DNA of 64,000 bases from Glandiceps talaboti (GCF_964340395.1 NC_135549.1:9331342-9395341); one strand, 5' to 3'; counted from the first letter of the stretch, positions 32,001 to 47,170 are shown. Notes: a model not told the origin generated them from the letters alone. Translations and numbers: made by a program.

Positions 32001-35000
32001 TAACGTAGACACCAAAGCAGACTTGATAACTGTCTGAAGGAGCTAAATCTCATCTTTATTTCCTTCTAGGAACTGAGTACTATTCAATTGACAATGACAA
32101 CTGAAGTAGTCAGGTCTTTATTTTCAGCCCCAACTAACGCTTCATTGCCTGTACAGTGCGCACACACACAACTGCTGATTTTGTAGGGCTCCTTATCTGA
32201 CAATTAGTTTTTCATTGACTGGCCGGAACTTTGGAATGGCTGAGTGGTTGTTAGGCTTACCTGTGTAGTCAAGATATCACTGCACTTAACACAGGATGAG
32301 TAAGGTCTGATGGAACAAGAAATCAACAATAATGAATTCCAGCTCTTTTATATTCAAAATGTGACATCTTTGAATATCTTTTAACACAGAACTCTAAACC
32401 ATTTGATATTGTTGTACACTAAATGTTATTTTTATACGCTATTTATATATTTCACTCTCAAGTCAGCAGATCATTTGATAGAAGAGATTCAATCATTATA
32501 TACATATTTCTCAAAAGCAATTTATATTAAATTTCTATGTTATCCATGTATACATAAATTATGTATTTTTGTATCCACATTTCTCTGAGAGTTTTTTAAA
32601 CACATGCATGATTGAGTATATACTTAAAATTTATATGTAAAATAAACTAATTTCTTAATTAATCTTACAAGTACAATGTCATTTTTTTATTATATATACA
32701 TGTATGCAAGATTTAAACAAGTTGACACTATCCTTTGATAAATGAAAACCATTTAATGTATGACTATCACACTTCACTGTTTATGACAACTGAGACAAAC
32801 TCATAAACTAGAATATTCCAAAGGACCAAGAATATCCACAATATTACATCAATAACTGCTGCTGCGTGTGACAATTGTCAATTACAATGCAGGCAATGAA
32901 CATCAATCAAACACAATTACCTACCAGCAGTCACACTCCTCCAATGAAGTCTGGTCATCAATGTCTTTATGTTGTCATTTTTATGCAATATTTATCGATA
33001 AGATACCACCAGTTGTTACAGATCACCACATATTAAACACCCAACCCCACCCACCCCCACATACACACACACACATACATCCACACACAGAGGGTGACAC
33101 AGCTGATCACTATTTCAACTCATAGAATTAATACTGTGGTAGTTATACGGTACCTTTTGATAGTTACTTTTTCCCAACTATTTCTGTTGTAACTTGTCAC
33201 ATTGAAACAGAAGTTCATCTTCTATTTCATATCATTATTTGCACAGTGCTCAAACACTATCATCATATCAATTCTAAGACCTTACAAGTTACATGAGATT
33301 CAACGTAATATATTTAAAGCGAAAGTACACACATAATACTACTAAAATGGAGGTCACTTGTCACCAAGAGGAAGAACACGGTCAGTGTAATTATTCAACC
33401 AGTAAGAAACATTTCAACTAGATTTTACATACTATAAATAAATACAGTTTTATATTTTAAAACACAAAAAACTGTCATTATCATACAGTTACATATGCCA
33501 TACAGGTAGCTTTGAAGACCTTGCCTATCTGTAATAGGCATGCAAAGTGATGATAGACACAATAAAACAGTGTACTGTAGCCGACATATGGAGAACTCCT
33601 ATATAATAAAGATTAATATTAATAATAAGTACAGCTGTTGGTTGATAATCTACATGTGAATAAATGAGAGTGGACGTTATACAGACAGCAATACAGTACT
33701 GGTATGTAATAAAAGCTTTCATTTCTGGAAACATATAATTAGAATAGTACACAAATCCATATATAGCTGTTACCATATTGAAATTCTTAAAAACTTCTCA
33801 GTTAACTCGGTATATCATTCATTCCTATAAAAGTTCAGTACTAGTCTAGACAGTAAAAGCTATCTGGGTTCCTAAGTCATGTTACTGAAATTATGGTACA
33901 AGGTAAATGTTTGCCCCCCCCCCACCTCCTTTTTGTCCAATGCAAAAACATTGACAGCTGAATCCTTAGTAGAAGACATGACATTGATTTCATACAATTG
34001 AAATACTATCCATTTTCTGTCTCATTGCATTGCTATTTCTATTCTTAAAGTATAACACTAGTTCAAAATCCGTACTGTGAACTTGGCTGAATCATGCCAT
34101 ACATGTAAATTAGTTTAAAATAAACTTCTTGGTGGTTGCACCCATGTATTAGTGAAAATTAATGGTGGCAGCAATGGTAGACAACGGTGTATTACTATAA
34201 ACAATGGCCTCAAATTCAAGGTCAAAGCAATTAGTTATGAATAGTGACAAGAATGTGAATATTTAATGAAATAACTGTGTAACAAACCTTGAGGCAACAT
34301 CAGAACACATGTAAACCAATACCTTACACTGAAAGAGCTGACAACTCAATACATGTACATCTGGAAAATGATCACATAGGATGATCACATACATGTAGAT
34401 CACAAACTATGATTCCTAAACCTAGATACACCACATACATGTATATACATATGAAGAACTCAAAAGTAGCAACATTTCACAAAATTCATACCTGAAAATT
34501 AACATGAACAAAACACTGACTGAAGAGAGAAAAGTTGTCACCAGAAAAAACCCCATACATATGTATATGTTCATGTAACACAATACTTTCCAACTTTGAT
34601 ATGGTATATATTAAACCTATAGGATCATAAACACATAATGGTATTAGTAATAGTATTGCATCATCTAGAATAGAGCCACAAATTTGAAGTCATTTAGAGA
34701 ACATTGGACTCAAATTCTCGGTACCTGCAATTGCCTTTAACCCCATGATCATGGGTCAAAATAGAACACAGTACACTTATTCTCATGAGCACATAAAGTA
34801 ATGCATGTGAAGCCCATGGAGCAGAAGTTATGGTGTCGACCAAGAAACAGAATGTTCGTTATTTTTATGATGCGCATAGACAGTAATATTCTATTTCAAG
34901 TACTGAGAATTGGAAAGTGACTCTGTACTGTACATCACTTATAACAATCACTGTACTATTGTACTATCGACCCCAATGACTGATAACAAAATTGATGACT

Positions 35001-36118
35001 GCAGTCATTTTCCTCATACACATATCTACCTTTTTACCCAAAATCTTACATAAATGATTCAGCCGGGGTTTAACTTTCTGAATACAACGGTATACCATGT
35101 ACTACCATAATCATTGTCATTATCTACTTTGCCACTTTGACATCATTACAAATTCGTTTCCTCCAGTAAGGGTACTTTTTGTGAAACTGAAGATATTCTG
35201 ATTAACTTGCCAAGTTTTTTATATACATACATGTACTGCAGTTTGAAAATTACGATAAAACATTTTTATATTCCTGTTTTATTGTAAGTGGAGAGGGTAA
35301 AAAATAGTGTAAAGATGACTATGGGTACAATAATAGTCTTAAGATTACATGCACAGTGAACTTCATCAACAATGTGTTACTGAAAAAGTGCAAAAATTCA
35401 GAAACATTTGACATTAAGATTTTAAATTAAGATCACAATTCAACGATATAACTAAATATTCCACTTTGATATTAAATGAAAATTGTAGTGCCTCGGAACA
35501 CAAAAACATACCAACCTTTTATCCTACAATTCCACAACATCTAATGTTTAATTCATGAAAGTATATTACACACACACACAAACACACACACACACAATGT
35601 ATTTGTATACTTATCATGTTAAAAAACTTATATAAGAGAATAAAACAAACAGAAATCAGTCAATAGCCTTCACAAAGTTAACACTGAAAACCTAAATCAA
35701 TATTCATTCATGGGTACTAAAGTAATGGAAAAGTACACATATAAATTATATAGAACTGCTGAAGTGAAATACTTTGGTGTCCTATTAAGCGACAAATGTC
35801 AAAATCACTGTACTCTCATCTAATTCTTGATGTTTCAACCCAATGACTGCTGCAAGCTATTTCAAATAATTCATTAAATCTATACTGCATGCATTTTTCT
35901 ATTAATCTTTAGAAAGAAACATTACAAATAGTCAAACCACTGTTAGTCACACAGAAACACCAGCAAATGTTGTCAAGTCCAGCATTACATAAGTATTTAA
36001 CCAGATGAACATTATAACCTGGATGCTTGTGTTGACAACTACAAAGCAAGATCCTGAAACACATATCCTTGAGGGGAAGAGATGTATGAATGAAACCTTA
36101 CTCAAGTTTGTACATTTC
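29078..36118. other. No gene seen; small simple repeats
   Basis: AT-rich non-coding DNA. It holds (TG)n at 31080-31102, a short CA-rich run at 33060-33090, a run of ten C at 33914-33923, and (CA)n at 35571-35596. No coding exon was recognised on either strand. Confidence 0.45.
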
Positions 36119-38110
<1,992 letters not shown>

Positions 38111-38233
38111 CTTGTTGAAGTTCCTTTCCGAACGTCACACATCTCGCATTTAAAAGCCTCTGCTGAATTTTTATACGTACACACACTGCAGTCCCAGTAA
38201 CCCTCATCTAGCGATTTCGATTGTCTTTTAGGC
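38111..38233 (-). CDS. RYBP/YAF2: RYBP/YAF2-like exon 2 (NZF zinc finger)
   Basis: A 123-nt exon, phase 2 to 2, acceptor acttttcgtag, donor GTGAGAAA. It encodes [20 protein letters not shown] and then [20 protein letters not shown]. The four zinc-binding cysteines are present. The ubiquitin-contact dipeptide of NZF fingers is T-Y here, where vertebrate RYBP has T-F. The last two bases AG need a purine from the next exon to complete Arg. Confidence 0.95.
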
Positions 38234-38506
38234 CTACGAAAAGTAAAATGCATGAGGATACCATAAAATAGTTGGCCGCGATCATAAATACACAAAGAAA
38301 ATACGATGAAACACGGAACAGTGCACACACATACACATGAACGAAAATGAACCACTAATGTTGATACAGTCACACCGAACCGCGCGCACACACGATTTGC
38401 TTTCGCCGGCGATTTTCCACATGATCGTCGGATCTTGACCGTAATAATGACACTAATCGATAGCTCAGAAGGTGACCTACCTACTGGGGCTACGCCTCTG
38501 ATCCAT
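38111..38506 (-). CDS. RYBP/YAF2: RYBP/YAF2-like Polycomb subunit, 5' part (two exons)
   Basis: Start of an RYBP/YAF2 orthologue, a nuclear subunit of variant (non-canonical) PRC1. Its zinc finger reads ubiquitinated H2A, while its C-terminus binds RING1. Two exons join across a 247-bp intron with R split AG|G, giving 49 complete residues: MDQRRSPSR, then [18 protein letters not shown] and an NZF/RanBP2-type finger (W-x-C-x2-C-x10-C-x2-C) ending KGTSTR. The split position and the order MxxxxSPxRPKRQ match the human gene. The C-terminal RING1-binding exon(s) were not recognised and should lie below 38111. In-frame upstream ATGs exist, but homology favours 38506. Confidence 0.93.
38481..38506 (-). 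CDS. RYBP/YAF2: RYBP/YAF2-like exon 1 (start codon, 9 residues)
   Basis: A 26-nt coding exon, ATG to AG|GTAGGTCA, encoding MDQRRSPS plus two bases of Arg. The start context has G at -3 and G at +4, which is favourable. The short first coding exon and the split Arg are as in vertebrate RYBP. The frame stays open upstream to an ATG at 38686 (59 more residues) with no family likeness, so that stretch is taken as 5' UTR. Confidence 0.88.
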
Positions 38507-39510
38507 ATCGCGGAACCTGAAGCAAAATAATCCAAAAAAACTAAGCGAATTCCTCCTATCCAAGCCTTTGCTGGCCTTGTCCTGCGACTGATGGGGGCTT
38601 TCCTCTGTCTGCACGTAGCGGGTCACGTGAATTACATCATCCAATGGAAACGCACGATAGTTCCCGGCATTCCAAGGCTCACCCAAAGCCTCGCTTTCAG
38701 CAAAACCTTGACTGGTCTTTTGTTCGTCTTCGTCAACTTTGTCATTGACCTATTTTTAACCTATCGCGTCCTCAGTCGACCTCGATTAAAATTTCACCTA
38801 TTTAAATTCTAAGAATCCTTGAAAAAAGATTAAAAGTTGACAAATTCGTCGATTAGAATAGATCAAAGCAACATACTATACCGGTAACATCGCCACGTTG
38901 GAACATAACTGTCTGTGTTTACCGTCACTTCAGTTTCCGGGCAACGACCCAAAGGGACCGTCAGGCCGCCAGTGTACTTTGAGAATTCAATATTTGGATC
39001 TATCTACTGTTTCAATAACAGCCACAACGGGGCTGCAACTCATCGCTGGATGTCGGCATCATTTCATAACACTGATACATTTACATGTAATGTACTAACC
39101 AGACAAAATAAACACATTGGTACGTTGTTCAAACGGCTGTCACTACACTACACGGCCTTTTACGATGTAATGTTTTCTCAAGTTTCTTCAGAACAATATT
39201 CAAATACACGATGATGAGCTCCAAGGCAAACAATCTATCGACATCGCACAGTGCCCTTTCAGTATGTATTTGTAGACTATATTTTGAAACAGAGTATTTC
39301 TTGTCATAAAATGGAGAGTTCATGTGTACAGCACGTTTTCTTCTGTTTCAAACAATTATTTATACTACTAAAACATAAAACTATCGTACCCAGCGCATGT
39401 TTCGACTTTACTTTTTTATTGTACGTTGTTCGTTATTTTCTCATCAGTAAACATTTTTTTTATAAATAAAGAGGACGTTTATACTAGACAGCATGTAAAT
39501 CAACCATTCT

Positions 39511-39675
39511 TGTATGTATGTATGTATGTATGTATGTATGTATGTATGTATGTATGTATGTATGTATGTATGTATGTATGTATGTATGTATGTATGTATG
39601 TATGTATGTATGTATGTATGTATGTATGTATGTGTCTCTCTATCTCTCTGTCCCTCTGTCTGTCTGTCTCTCTGT
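39511..39675. repeat. (GTAT)n microsatellite with CT-rich tail
   Basis: About 30 copies of the tetranucleotide to 39632, followed by TCTC/TGTC-rich sequence to 39675. Met-Tyr-Val-Cys frames are artefacts. Confidence 0.97.
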
Positions 39676-41369
39676 CCGAGACCATTTACCTATCTTTTGT
39701 CAATCCATTCGTGACTATTTGTTTTCAGAACGGAATATTTTTTTCGAGCAAAGTAAAATCCAGGTGCACCTAATGCATTGTCTTTTAGGAAATGGAAGAG
39801 TAAACCACTGAACCATCAACATAATTTATCACTAAATGTCTTATCTAAGTCATGTTAAAACATGTCCGTTAAGACCCGTTAAACTCAATTACTTTCAGTC
39901 TCGTTCGAGGAATTCAAAGTCGGTATCGATTGATATCGGTAGTCGTGAAGATGTGCTTTTTAGAAGTCAAACCAGTGTTAAGACAAAGAATTGTCGACAC
40001 AATAAAACATATATCTTATCAACGTCAAATATGACATGCACGGTCTGTTTATATGATTTATGTTCGTCCAGGGAAATCAATATGCTGTCTTTTAACAGGC
40101 TCACTGTTATTTTCCTTCGGGGAATTAACTTTGTTTCTTAACACGTATGCTAAATAACAAACATATATAACGCGCTAATTGTAGGTACTGTAGAGTCAAG
40201 ATGGGACTACATAGCTTGATTGGTGTTCTGTTCCCTAACACCATCACAACACCTGTTGATTCTATGCAGTTAGACTTTAGTACGTGCTAGCCAATGTCCA
40301 AATACCTGAATCGTGGAGTTAATCTCTATGCAATTGGAATGTTAAGTGGGCGGTGTAATCAAGTCAACCTACACGGTCGTGATCCTGGACAATATCACCG
40401 TACGTTATCGCTCAACAGTCGTGATGCAGTACTATCGTTCCGTAGATTACTGTATATAAATAATTACAAATGTAATATTTCCGACAACTGAAACGTTCCA
40501 TCATATCCGGTATATTAATTTCTTGATAAATTTAGAACTTCTCCTAAAATAGCATCTTTAGTGTCGTATCGTTGAGTACAGTGTTTTGTGATGTCATTCG
40601 TTTTGTAGCGACTATTGTACGCATACAATTCACCGTGCGAATCAAAACGCTTGGGTGATTACGAGGTAAAATTACAAATGCGCGGCTAACCCGATTTGGT
40701 TAAATGTTCTCACCGTAGATAAAGTCACCATTATGTACTCAATTATCGACGCAATCGCGTTTATATTATCCATGCACATATCAACGTCGAATTTCAATCG
40801 TGTCTTGAAGAACAACATCCGATTTTCTTTCATAATCCGATACGGTAGTTGCTGTCTTCTGTAGGGAGACGCACACTAGTAACTATTAATTAAATACGGA
40901 TCGGTGGAGGTGCACAAATTCATCAACGTATTGTGTACCACTACACAATATAGCGAGTTGTGATAATATAACGTTATACACTTCATGTTGTGCTGTATAA
41001 ATTTTGCGTGAACGATTCACAGCAGAACTGCAGTAGACTTACGGTGCAACTGTTACAATGACTCGGTCATAATTAAATTTACGAATATTTTCCTTGTAGG
41101 AAAAAAGCCAAAAAAACCCACAATTAAACGAAGATTATGTGACGTCATTCAGATACGGTTACACGCAACTATTCACTATATTACAGTGAATTGATATTAT
41201 TTAATTCACTCCATGTTCTGATTCGTACTGTATATGGTTACCCATGATAGACAATGGGGTAAATGGTTTATTCGTAATATATAAGTAAATACAATACGTC
41301 TGTCAAAAACTCGAACAAGTTATCGGGCAATCCATAGACACTCAAATCAATCTGTATGTTTTATTTTTA

Positions 41370-41399
41370 ATGTATAGTAAATGAATATTTACTATACAT
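41370..41399. repeat. Perfect 13-bp inverted repeat, 4-nt loop
   Basis: ATGTATAGTAAAT, then GAAT, then ATTTACTATACAT. It is upstream of the RYBP-like gene within the CpG-retaining block. It could be a hairpin, a binding site for a dimeric protein, or chance in AT-rich DNA. Confidence 0.7.
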
Positions 41400-41579
41400 C
41401 TAAAAAAAACAACAACATATAGATTGATTCGCGATTTAATAAGTAAGTCTTAACTGTAACTTTAAAACATATATTTTTCTGACCCGATAAGTCTGAATAT
41501 CATGTTTTCAAATAAATTGTGTTATTGAATGACAACTTATACAAATCAAAATCCGAAAAGCATACAAAACAAGGCTTAG

Positions 41580-41700
41580 TGGGGGGACTGGGTAAGTTGA
41601 GGGACTGCCATGGATTGTATTGGGTCTTGGTAGGATATCTGACTGCCATGGGTTGTACTAGGTCAGGGTAGGGTATTTGACTGCCATGGGTTAAGTTAAG
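41580..41700. repeat. Short degenerate tandem repeat, about 2.5-3 units
   Basis: GACTGCCATGG(A/G)TTGTA(T/C) followed by (T/A)GGGTCT..GTAGG(A/G)TAT recurs two to three times with a period near 45 bp. It follows a run of seven G. Confidence 0.65.
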
Positions 41701-42065
41701 GTCTCACACCACTATAATGGTCTGACGTAAGGCGTGGTATATTAGTAGTTACCTTGGTAACTAGTTACATGTAAGCGCACTCGGAAATGATGCACTGTAA
41801 CACCTCCCAGACTACGATTTAATATTACAATATACAATGTCCATTTCTGAAAGTTTAGAAAATGGGAAGTAAAAGGAGCGTTATGATATTGATGACTGTA
41901 TTGGCAAGGTGAAATTGTTGTGTTACTTGCTAGATAACTTTTTCCATTGCTGAACATCAGTGATGTAATGAACAAGACAGATTCATTTACATTTCCACGT
42001 TTTTTCTAAATGACACATGGATTATATGAACGAAGAGAATATTACACTTTTAGTGATTTCGTATT

Positions 42066-42069
<4 letters not shown>

Positions 42070-42159
<90 letters not shown>

Positions 42160-42243
42160 GAAAAGAGAGAGTGAGAGATAGAGACATACATACATACATA
42201 CATACATACATACATACATACATACATACATACATACATACAT

Positions 42244-42282
<39 letters not shown>

Positions 42283-42283
42283 C
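42070..42283. repeat. Compound microsatellite (AG)n, (CATA)n, (CA)n
   Basis: (AG)n 42070-42155, a purine bridge, (CATA)n 42185-42260, (CA)n 42261-42283. All overlapping open frames are low complexity. Confidence 0.97.
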
Positions 42284-44839
42284 CAGGGTTCAGCTGATGA
42301 ACACATAATATTATGTACCATGTGTGAAAGTGTCTCGTACTATATATACTATGGTATACGTGACGACGATGCACGATCATCTTTTACTCGGGCAACAAAG
42401 CAACAAACCAATATCTCTATTCAAGCCACTGGCCCTATGTAAATACAGTAGATAATACTAACTAGCCTCCAGAAATAAAGTTATAATGTAACGTTGTAAC
42501 AGTACTGATACGTAAAGAAATCGATTAGGAAATGGGTAATTCCTCTACAAACTTTAACTCATGTCTTCACATTATGTATAATTTAGATCTACTTTGGAAG
42601 TCCACTACGGAATCAGTATTCAACCAGCGCAATTTTAATTTCAAACGAAAGTCTTAACGTCATACGATCAAAACTAAAACGATATGGTTGTGAATTGAAA
42701 GTAGGATTACGTGGGTTTTGATGAATAAGTATGTGACATGCCTCACAAATACACGAAGTAAAAATACGAACACGATCGGGTACATTATTGAAAATAATTG
42801 CATAGTTTTATTATATAATTTAGTTATTCCATCATGCAGTAGGGGTTGTACATTCTGAATAATGACGTAATAAGTAAAGACAAAGGCACACATGGTGTGT
42901 ATTTTAAAAGTTACGTTGTATGAATTCATCTAGTATTGCGGTGGGAAGACAACACTTCTAAAGTCTAACACTAGAGGACGCTGTGTTACAATTGAATACA
43001 AAGGACAATCGCAACTAGTACAATTTTCAGTAAATACACATACCCACACCAGTCCATAGACAAATGGAGGCGACCATTGCCTGTGACCAGTCTAACTACT
43101 TTTGATGAAATTGCAGCATTTGGTCTGAAATTCACAACCATGAAAAGTCTGTTTGCACTTACAATGTAAATCCACCAAAAACAATTGTGGTTTTTGGAAT
43201 CATGATGTTACCAGTTAATGTTTCTATATCACAAGGGGTGATGGTCCAGAACAAAAAGACAGACATAAGTCCTATCCTTTAACACAGGAGTCACACTTGT
43301 TTTGTTTTGGGCCCATCAAAATGAAATTTGAAATTCAGCATATTGATTATAATCAGCACCTAAACCAAGCTGTGTAATATAGTCCCTATGTTGATCGTGC
43401 TTCACTGTAACTATGACAATGGTCTGTGGATGCAAAAAAGGCACTGAATATTGTAACATATCTGTGGCCATGAGTCTGACCCAGTCTGCTTACAGAGCAA
43501 TGAGAAAAAATGTATTGTTGTATACTCTGGAAGTTTAAAAAAAAAAAAAGTTTTTGCAAACTTTAGTTGTAAAATGTTCCCCTTTACATTGATTTACAAA
43601 TTGATGCATATAAAGCGTTGCTATAAAAGTATTTCCACCTGAGTTCTGTTACAGTTACAAAGAGTTATAAGTGAAATTAGACAACACAAAGTACTTTAAA
43701 GTTACCAAGTCTAGGTAAAAGTGTCTGAGAGAGGGCCTGTAAGAATTTGGTGCTTGCACTCTGAGAGAGAACAAACAAATAACGATACATTTGTATATGT
43801 TAAGAACAGTGGACCCAGTAATGACTGTGGCAATAAAAAACAGTTTAACAAACACACAACTGTGTCTTAATACCAAATGTAACTGCATCTATCATTTTGT
43901 GACTTGTCAATATTTACTTCAAAAGTGTATTTTAGATCTGTACTTGAGAATTGTCTCTAAAAGTCTCATCACACAACATGTTATTATGGGAATGCCCACA
44001 ATGCTGAATCTCTCAATGCAAGTATAAAAAAGTACACATTATTTTGTCACACAGTGGTGTACTGGGCTCACTACTACTCTTTCAGGCTTGCCTCTCTGCA
44101 TCCATATCTACAAATACAACCCTGTAATTGATACAAACATACATGCCTGCAACACACTACATACAACATGTCTTGGTACAGATTCTATTCTGACCTGCTT
44201 TCTGTGCCTGAATACCTGGTTACATACACGATGTTAGGACTAGCTTTACAAATATAATAACAAACTATTGTCAACAATAATATTCCTTTTAAAAATAAAT
44301 AATTTCAACTTCTGATAATTGTGACTGATTGTGATAGCATATGACAATTGACTGTTTAAAGTCAGTTTGTAGCTATTGTACATAAACTCTCACAGCATAG
44401 GAAGACTCTTTTATTGAAGTGTAGTTTGTATTGAGTTTATACTCTTGTACATTACTTATGCTGATCAAACTTGGAATGGTATATTAATTCCTAAATGCAA
44501 TTCATTTATTTACATTCACTTAAGGGAACATCAAACCGGCTCTTGATGTAAAAAAAATATGTTACATGACATCATGTAGTGACAACAACATAGTTACTTT
44601 GTTATCTTATAGAGTAGAAAAATACAAGTTGTGTCTTTATAGATTCTAAACTTACTCTAATTATTAATATCATACATAGAATACATTTACTGTAAATAGT
44701 TTGATGTGTCCCTACACAATGAGTTGACATTAAGGAGTATAGAAATTTTGAAATTAAGTTATATGATCCCAAAATAGTCATACACAATACACATTTTTGG
44801 TCAGGTCATGTAAAAAATCTTGAATTGAACATTGTGTAC

Positions 44840-45437
44840 ACTATACTATGCAGTGTTGTAAGGTAGCCATTATGGCATGAGTACCACTTTACTATGCAGT
44901 GTTGTAAGGTAACCATTATGGCATGAGTACCACTTTACTATGCAGTGTTGTAAGTAGGCCATTATGGCATGGGTACCACTTTACTATGCAGTGTTGTAAG
45001 GTAACCATTATGGCATGGGTACCACTTTACTATGCAGTGTTGTAAGTAGCCATTATGGCATGGGTACCACTTTACTATGCAGTTTTGTAAGGTAGCCATT
45101 ATGGCATGGGTACCACTTTACTATGCAGTGTTGTAAGGTAGCCATTATGGCATGGGTACCACTTTACTATGCAGTTTTGTAAGGTAGCCATTATGGCATG
45201 GGTACCACTTTACTATGCAGTGTTGTAAGGTAACCATTATGGCATGGGTACCACTTTACTATGCAGTGTTGTAAGGTAACCATTATGGCATGGGTACCAC
45301 TTTACTATGCAGTGTTGTAAGGTAGCCATTATGGCATGAGTACCACTTTACTATGCAGTGTTGTAAGGTAGCCATTATGGCATGGGTACCACTATACTAT
45401 GCAGTGTTGTAAGTAGCCATTACGGCATGGGTGCCAC
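44840..45437. repeat. Minisatellite, 46-bp unit, about 13 copies
   Basis: The unit runs actttactatgcagtgttgt, aaggtagccattatggcatg, ggtacc. Copies are highly alike and differ at GGTAGCC/GGTAACC/GTAGCC and GTGTT/GTTTT. The last copy is degraded (GTGCCACCATC). It lies 1.7 kb past the stabilin stop, in the 3' flank. Confidence 0.95.
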
Positions 45438-45866
45438 CATCAAATTTTGTGTTACCAAGACTACAACTTGGAAAGTAACCAAATGTTTTTGTTTTTGTCT
45501 TAAAAATCAAAACAAAGTCCTGAATCTGTAAAACAGTGGCAGTCTGTTGTCAATATCACAATTGATTTTCAAGATGTCGGAAAAGATATCTTTGGTATAT
45601 TTCAAAATCCAATTTTTACTTTGACCCCTGAAATGCTAAAACGTGTACAAAAACAGCAGTAAACAATCTGGTGAGTACGTTTTAATCAATACTTGCTTTG
45701 TATAAAGATGACAGTATTAGTTGTAAAGTGAGATAGACGTGTTACTGTTGTCATGGCATTTATCAATAACTGTACACATGTATATATGTGTATCGCTAAA
45801 ATTAAAACATAAGTCTCTCTATTTTTCAAGCACTTTCAGATTAAAAATAAACATCACAAATCTTGG

Positions 45867-46060
45867 TTTGGGATTGAAGCTTTTCTGGGAGAACAGTTTG
45901 GGATTGAAGCTTTTCTGGGAGAACAGTTTGGGATTGAAGCTTTTCTGGGAGAACAGTTTGGGATTGAAGCTTTTCTGGGAGAACAGTTTGGGATTGAAGC
46001 TTTTCTGGGAGAATAGTTTGGGATTGAAGCTTTTCTGGGAGAATAGTTTGGGATTGAAGC
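45867..46060. repeat. Near-perfect 30-bp tandem repeat, 6.5 copies
   Basis: The unit runs tttgggattgaagcttttct, then gggagaacag. All copies are identical except that the two before the final half copy read gaatag. Because 30 is a multiple of three, several frames stay open on both strands (for example G-L-K-L-F-W-E-N-S-L on plus). No support exists for real coding. Confidence 0.96.
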
Positions 46061-47170
46061 CAGCATAGAGAATCACTGAACTTCATTATTGTCAAACATG
46101 CTGCTCTTTTAAATAATACTTTTGAAAGGAAAATAATATCTTAGTATTTAAATAATAAAGAAATTCCTTGCACAAAATGTTAAAATACTCTTGATAAAAC
46201 AATGGACAAAATTCATTGAAAGATGTAAATCTTGGATCCAACTTTTGGACTGACAAACTTAAAGGAAACTGTACACGAGTGTTGAAACAAACTTCAAAAG
46301 TTGACCAAAATAATATTGCAACATAGTATGTACATATCAAAACAATAACAATAACAACAATATCAATAATAATAACAATAACAATAATAATCAATAAATA
46401 TGAAACGAAGTCCACCTGTACAAAGTAAACATCAAAAAATTGAAAACTCAGCCTTGGGCAAAAGACACTAGTATCAACTATTAACACTATAGCGCCATCA
46501 CACAACAATATACAAACTACTTTTGTTTTTTTTTATATGGCACTTGACAGTGGTTGAATTCAACTGACACTACACCAAACCAAGTACATTAAAATACTGG
46601 AAGCTAGTTTAAATTTGAAAATTGCCTGTTACTTGTGTGGAATTTTCATCAAATGAATAAAAAAAAAACACATCAAAATGATTTGGTAAATATGTGGTTC
46701 TCCAAAACAGGTATAAGTTGATGGGTTTGATTATTTATAAGTTCTGAACTGAAGTCTGAACAAAAATAATTCTGTATGAGTTAAACACATTTTGAGTATC
46801 AATTAAGTACAAATTTCTTCACTGTCTTTTCTAAAATTCAAACTAAAAATATACATTTCTATCTAAATCTATAACCTCTACCTGTTACATACCCCTGTAA
46901 GTTTCTATACAGGATTCTATTTCAAATATTTCAGAAAATAATCTATGATATAAAATCTTGTAAATATTGCTATTTTAGTGAATGGCATATTTCAGCCAAT
47001 CCAAATATGTACTGACTTGACAAGGTATGGCAGTCACCATAGTCAGTTGAATACAATGTGTTCAATAGGTCTTTGCATGCCATTGGCACTCTGTCGTGCT
47101 ACTCATATTAAAGGTAACTGCTTGAATCATATAAATTGGTAAGAAATCTCTGCTATGTATTCTCTTTTTG
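46061..47170. other. Stabilin-like 3' UTR/flank, no gene seen
   Basis: Sequence downstream of the TAG stop. An (AAC/AAT)n-like tract lies at 46341-46405. A TTTTATATGGCACTT word near 46525-46545 resembles the 3' end of the SINE at 16441. The 138-codon minus frame at 46092-46508 has no family features. The extent of the 3' UTR cannot be fixed. Confidence 0.5.

Larger units (their letters stand above)
38691..44839. other. Intergenic, upstream of RYBP-like gene, no other gene seen
   Basis: Besides the microsatellites, palindrome and small tandem repeat listed, no exon is recognisable. CpG is frequent to about 43.07 kb and rare after it. Reading frames at 38591-38812, 38898-39214, 39836-40141 and 43655-44027 show no domain or family feature. 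Confidence 0.5.

Noticed and set aside
39426-39811. Open frames of 60-115 codons of Met-Tyr-Val-Cys or Ile-His-Thr-Tyr
   Set aside because: Translations of (GTAT)n. The same reasoning removes the frames at 7416, 9338, 15767, 20667, 35947 and 42042.
46092-46508. 138-codon minus-strand frame downstream of the stabilin stop
   Set aside because: Hydrophobic Ile/Val stretch comes from an AAT/AAC repeat. No splice or domain support.
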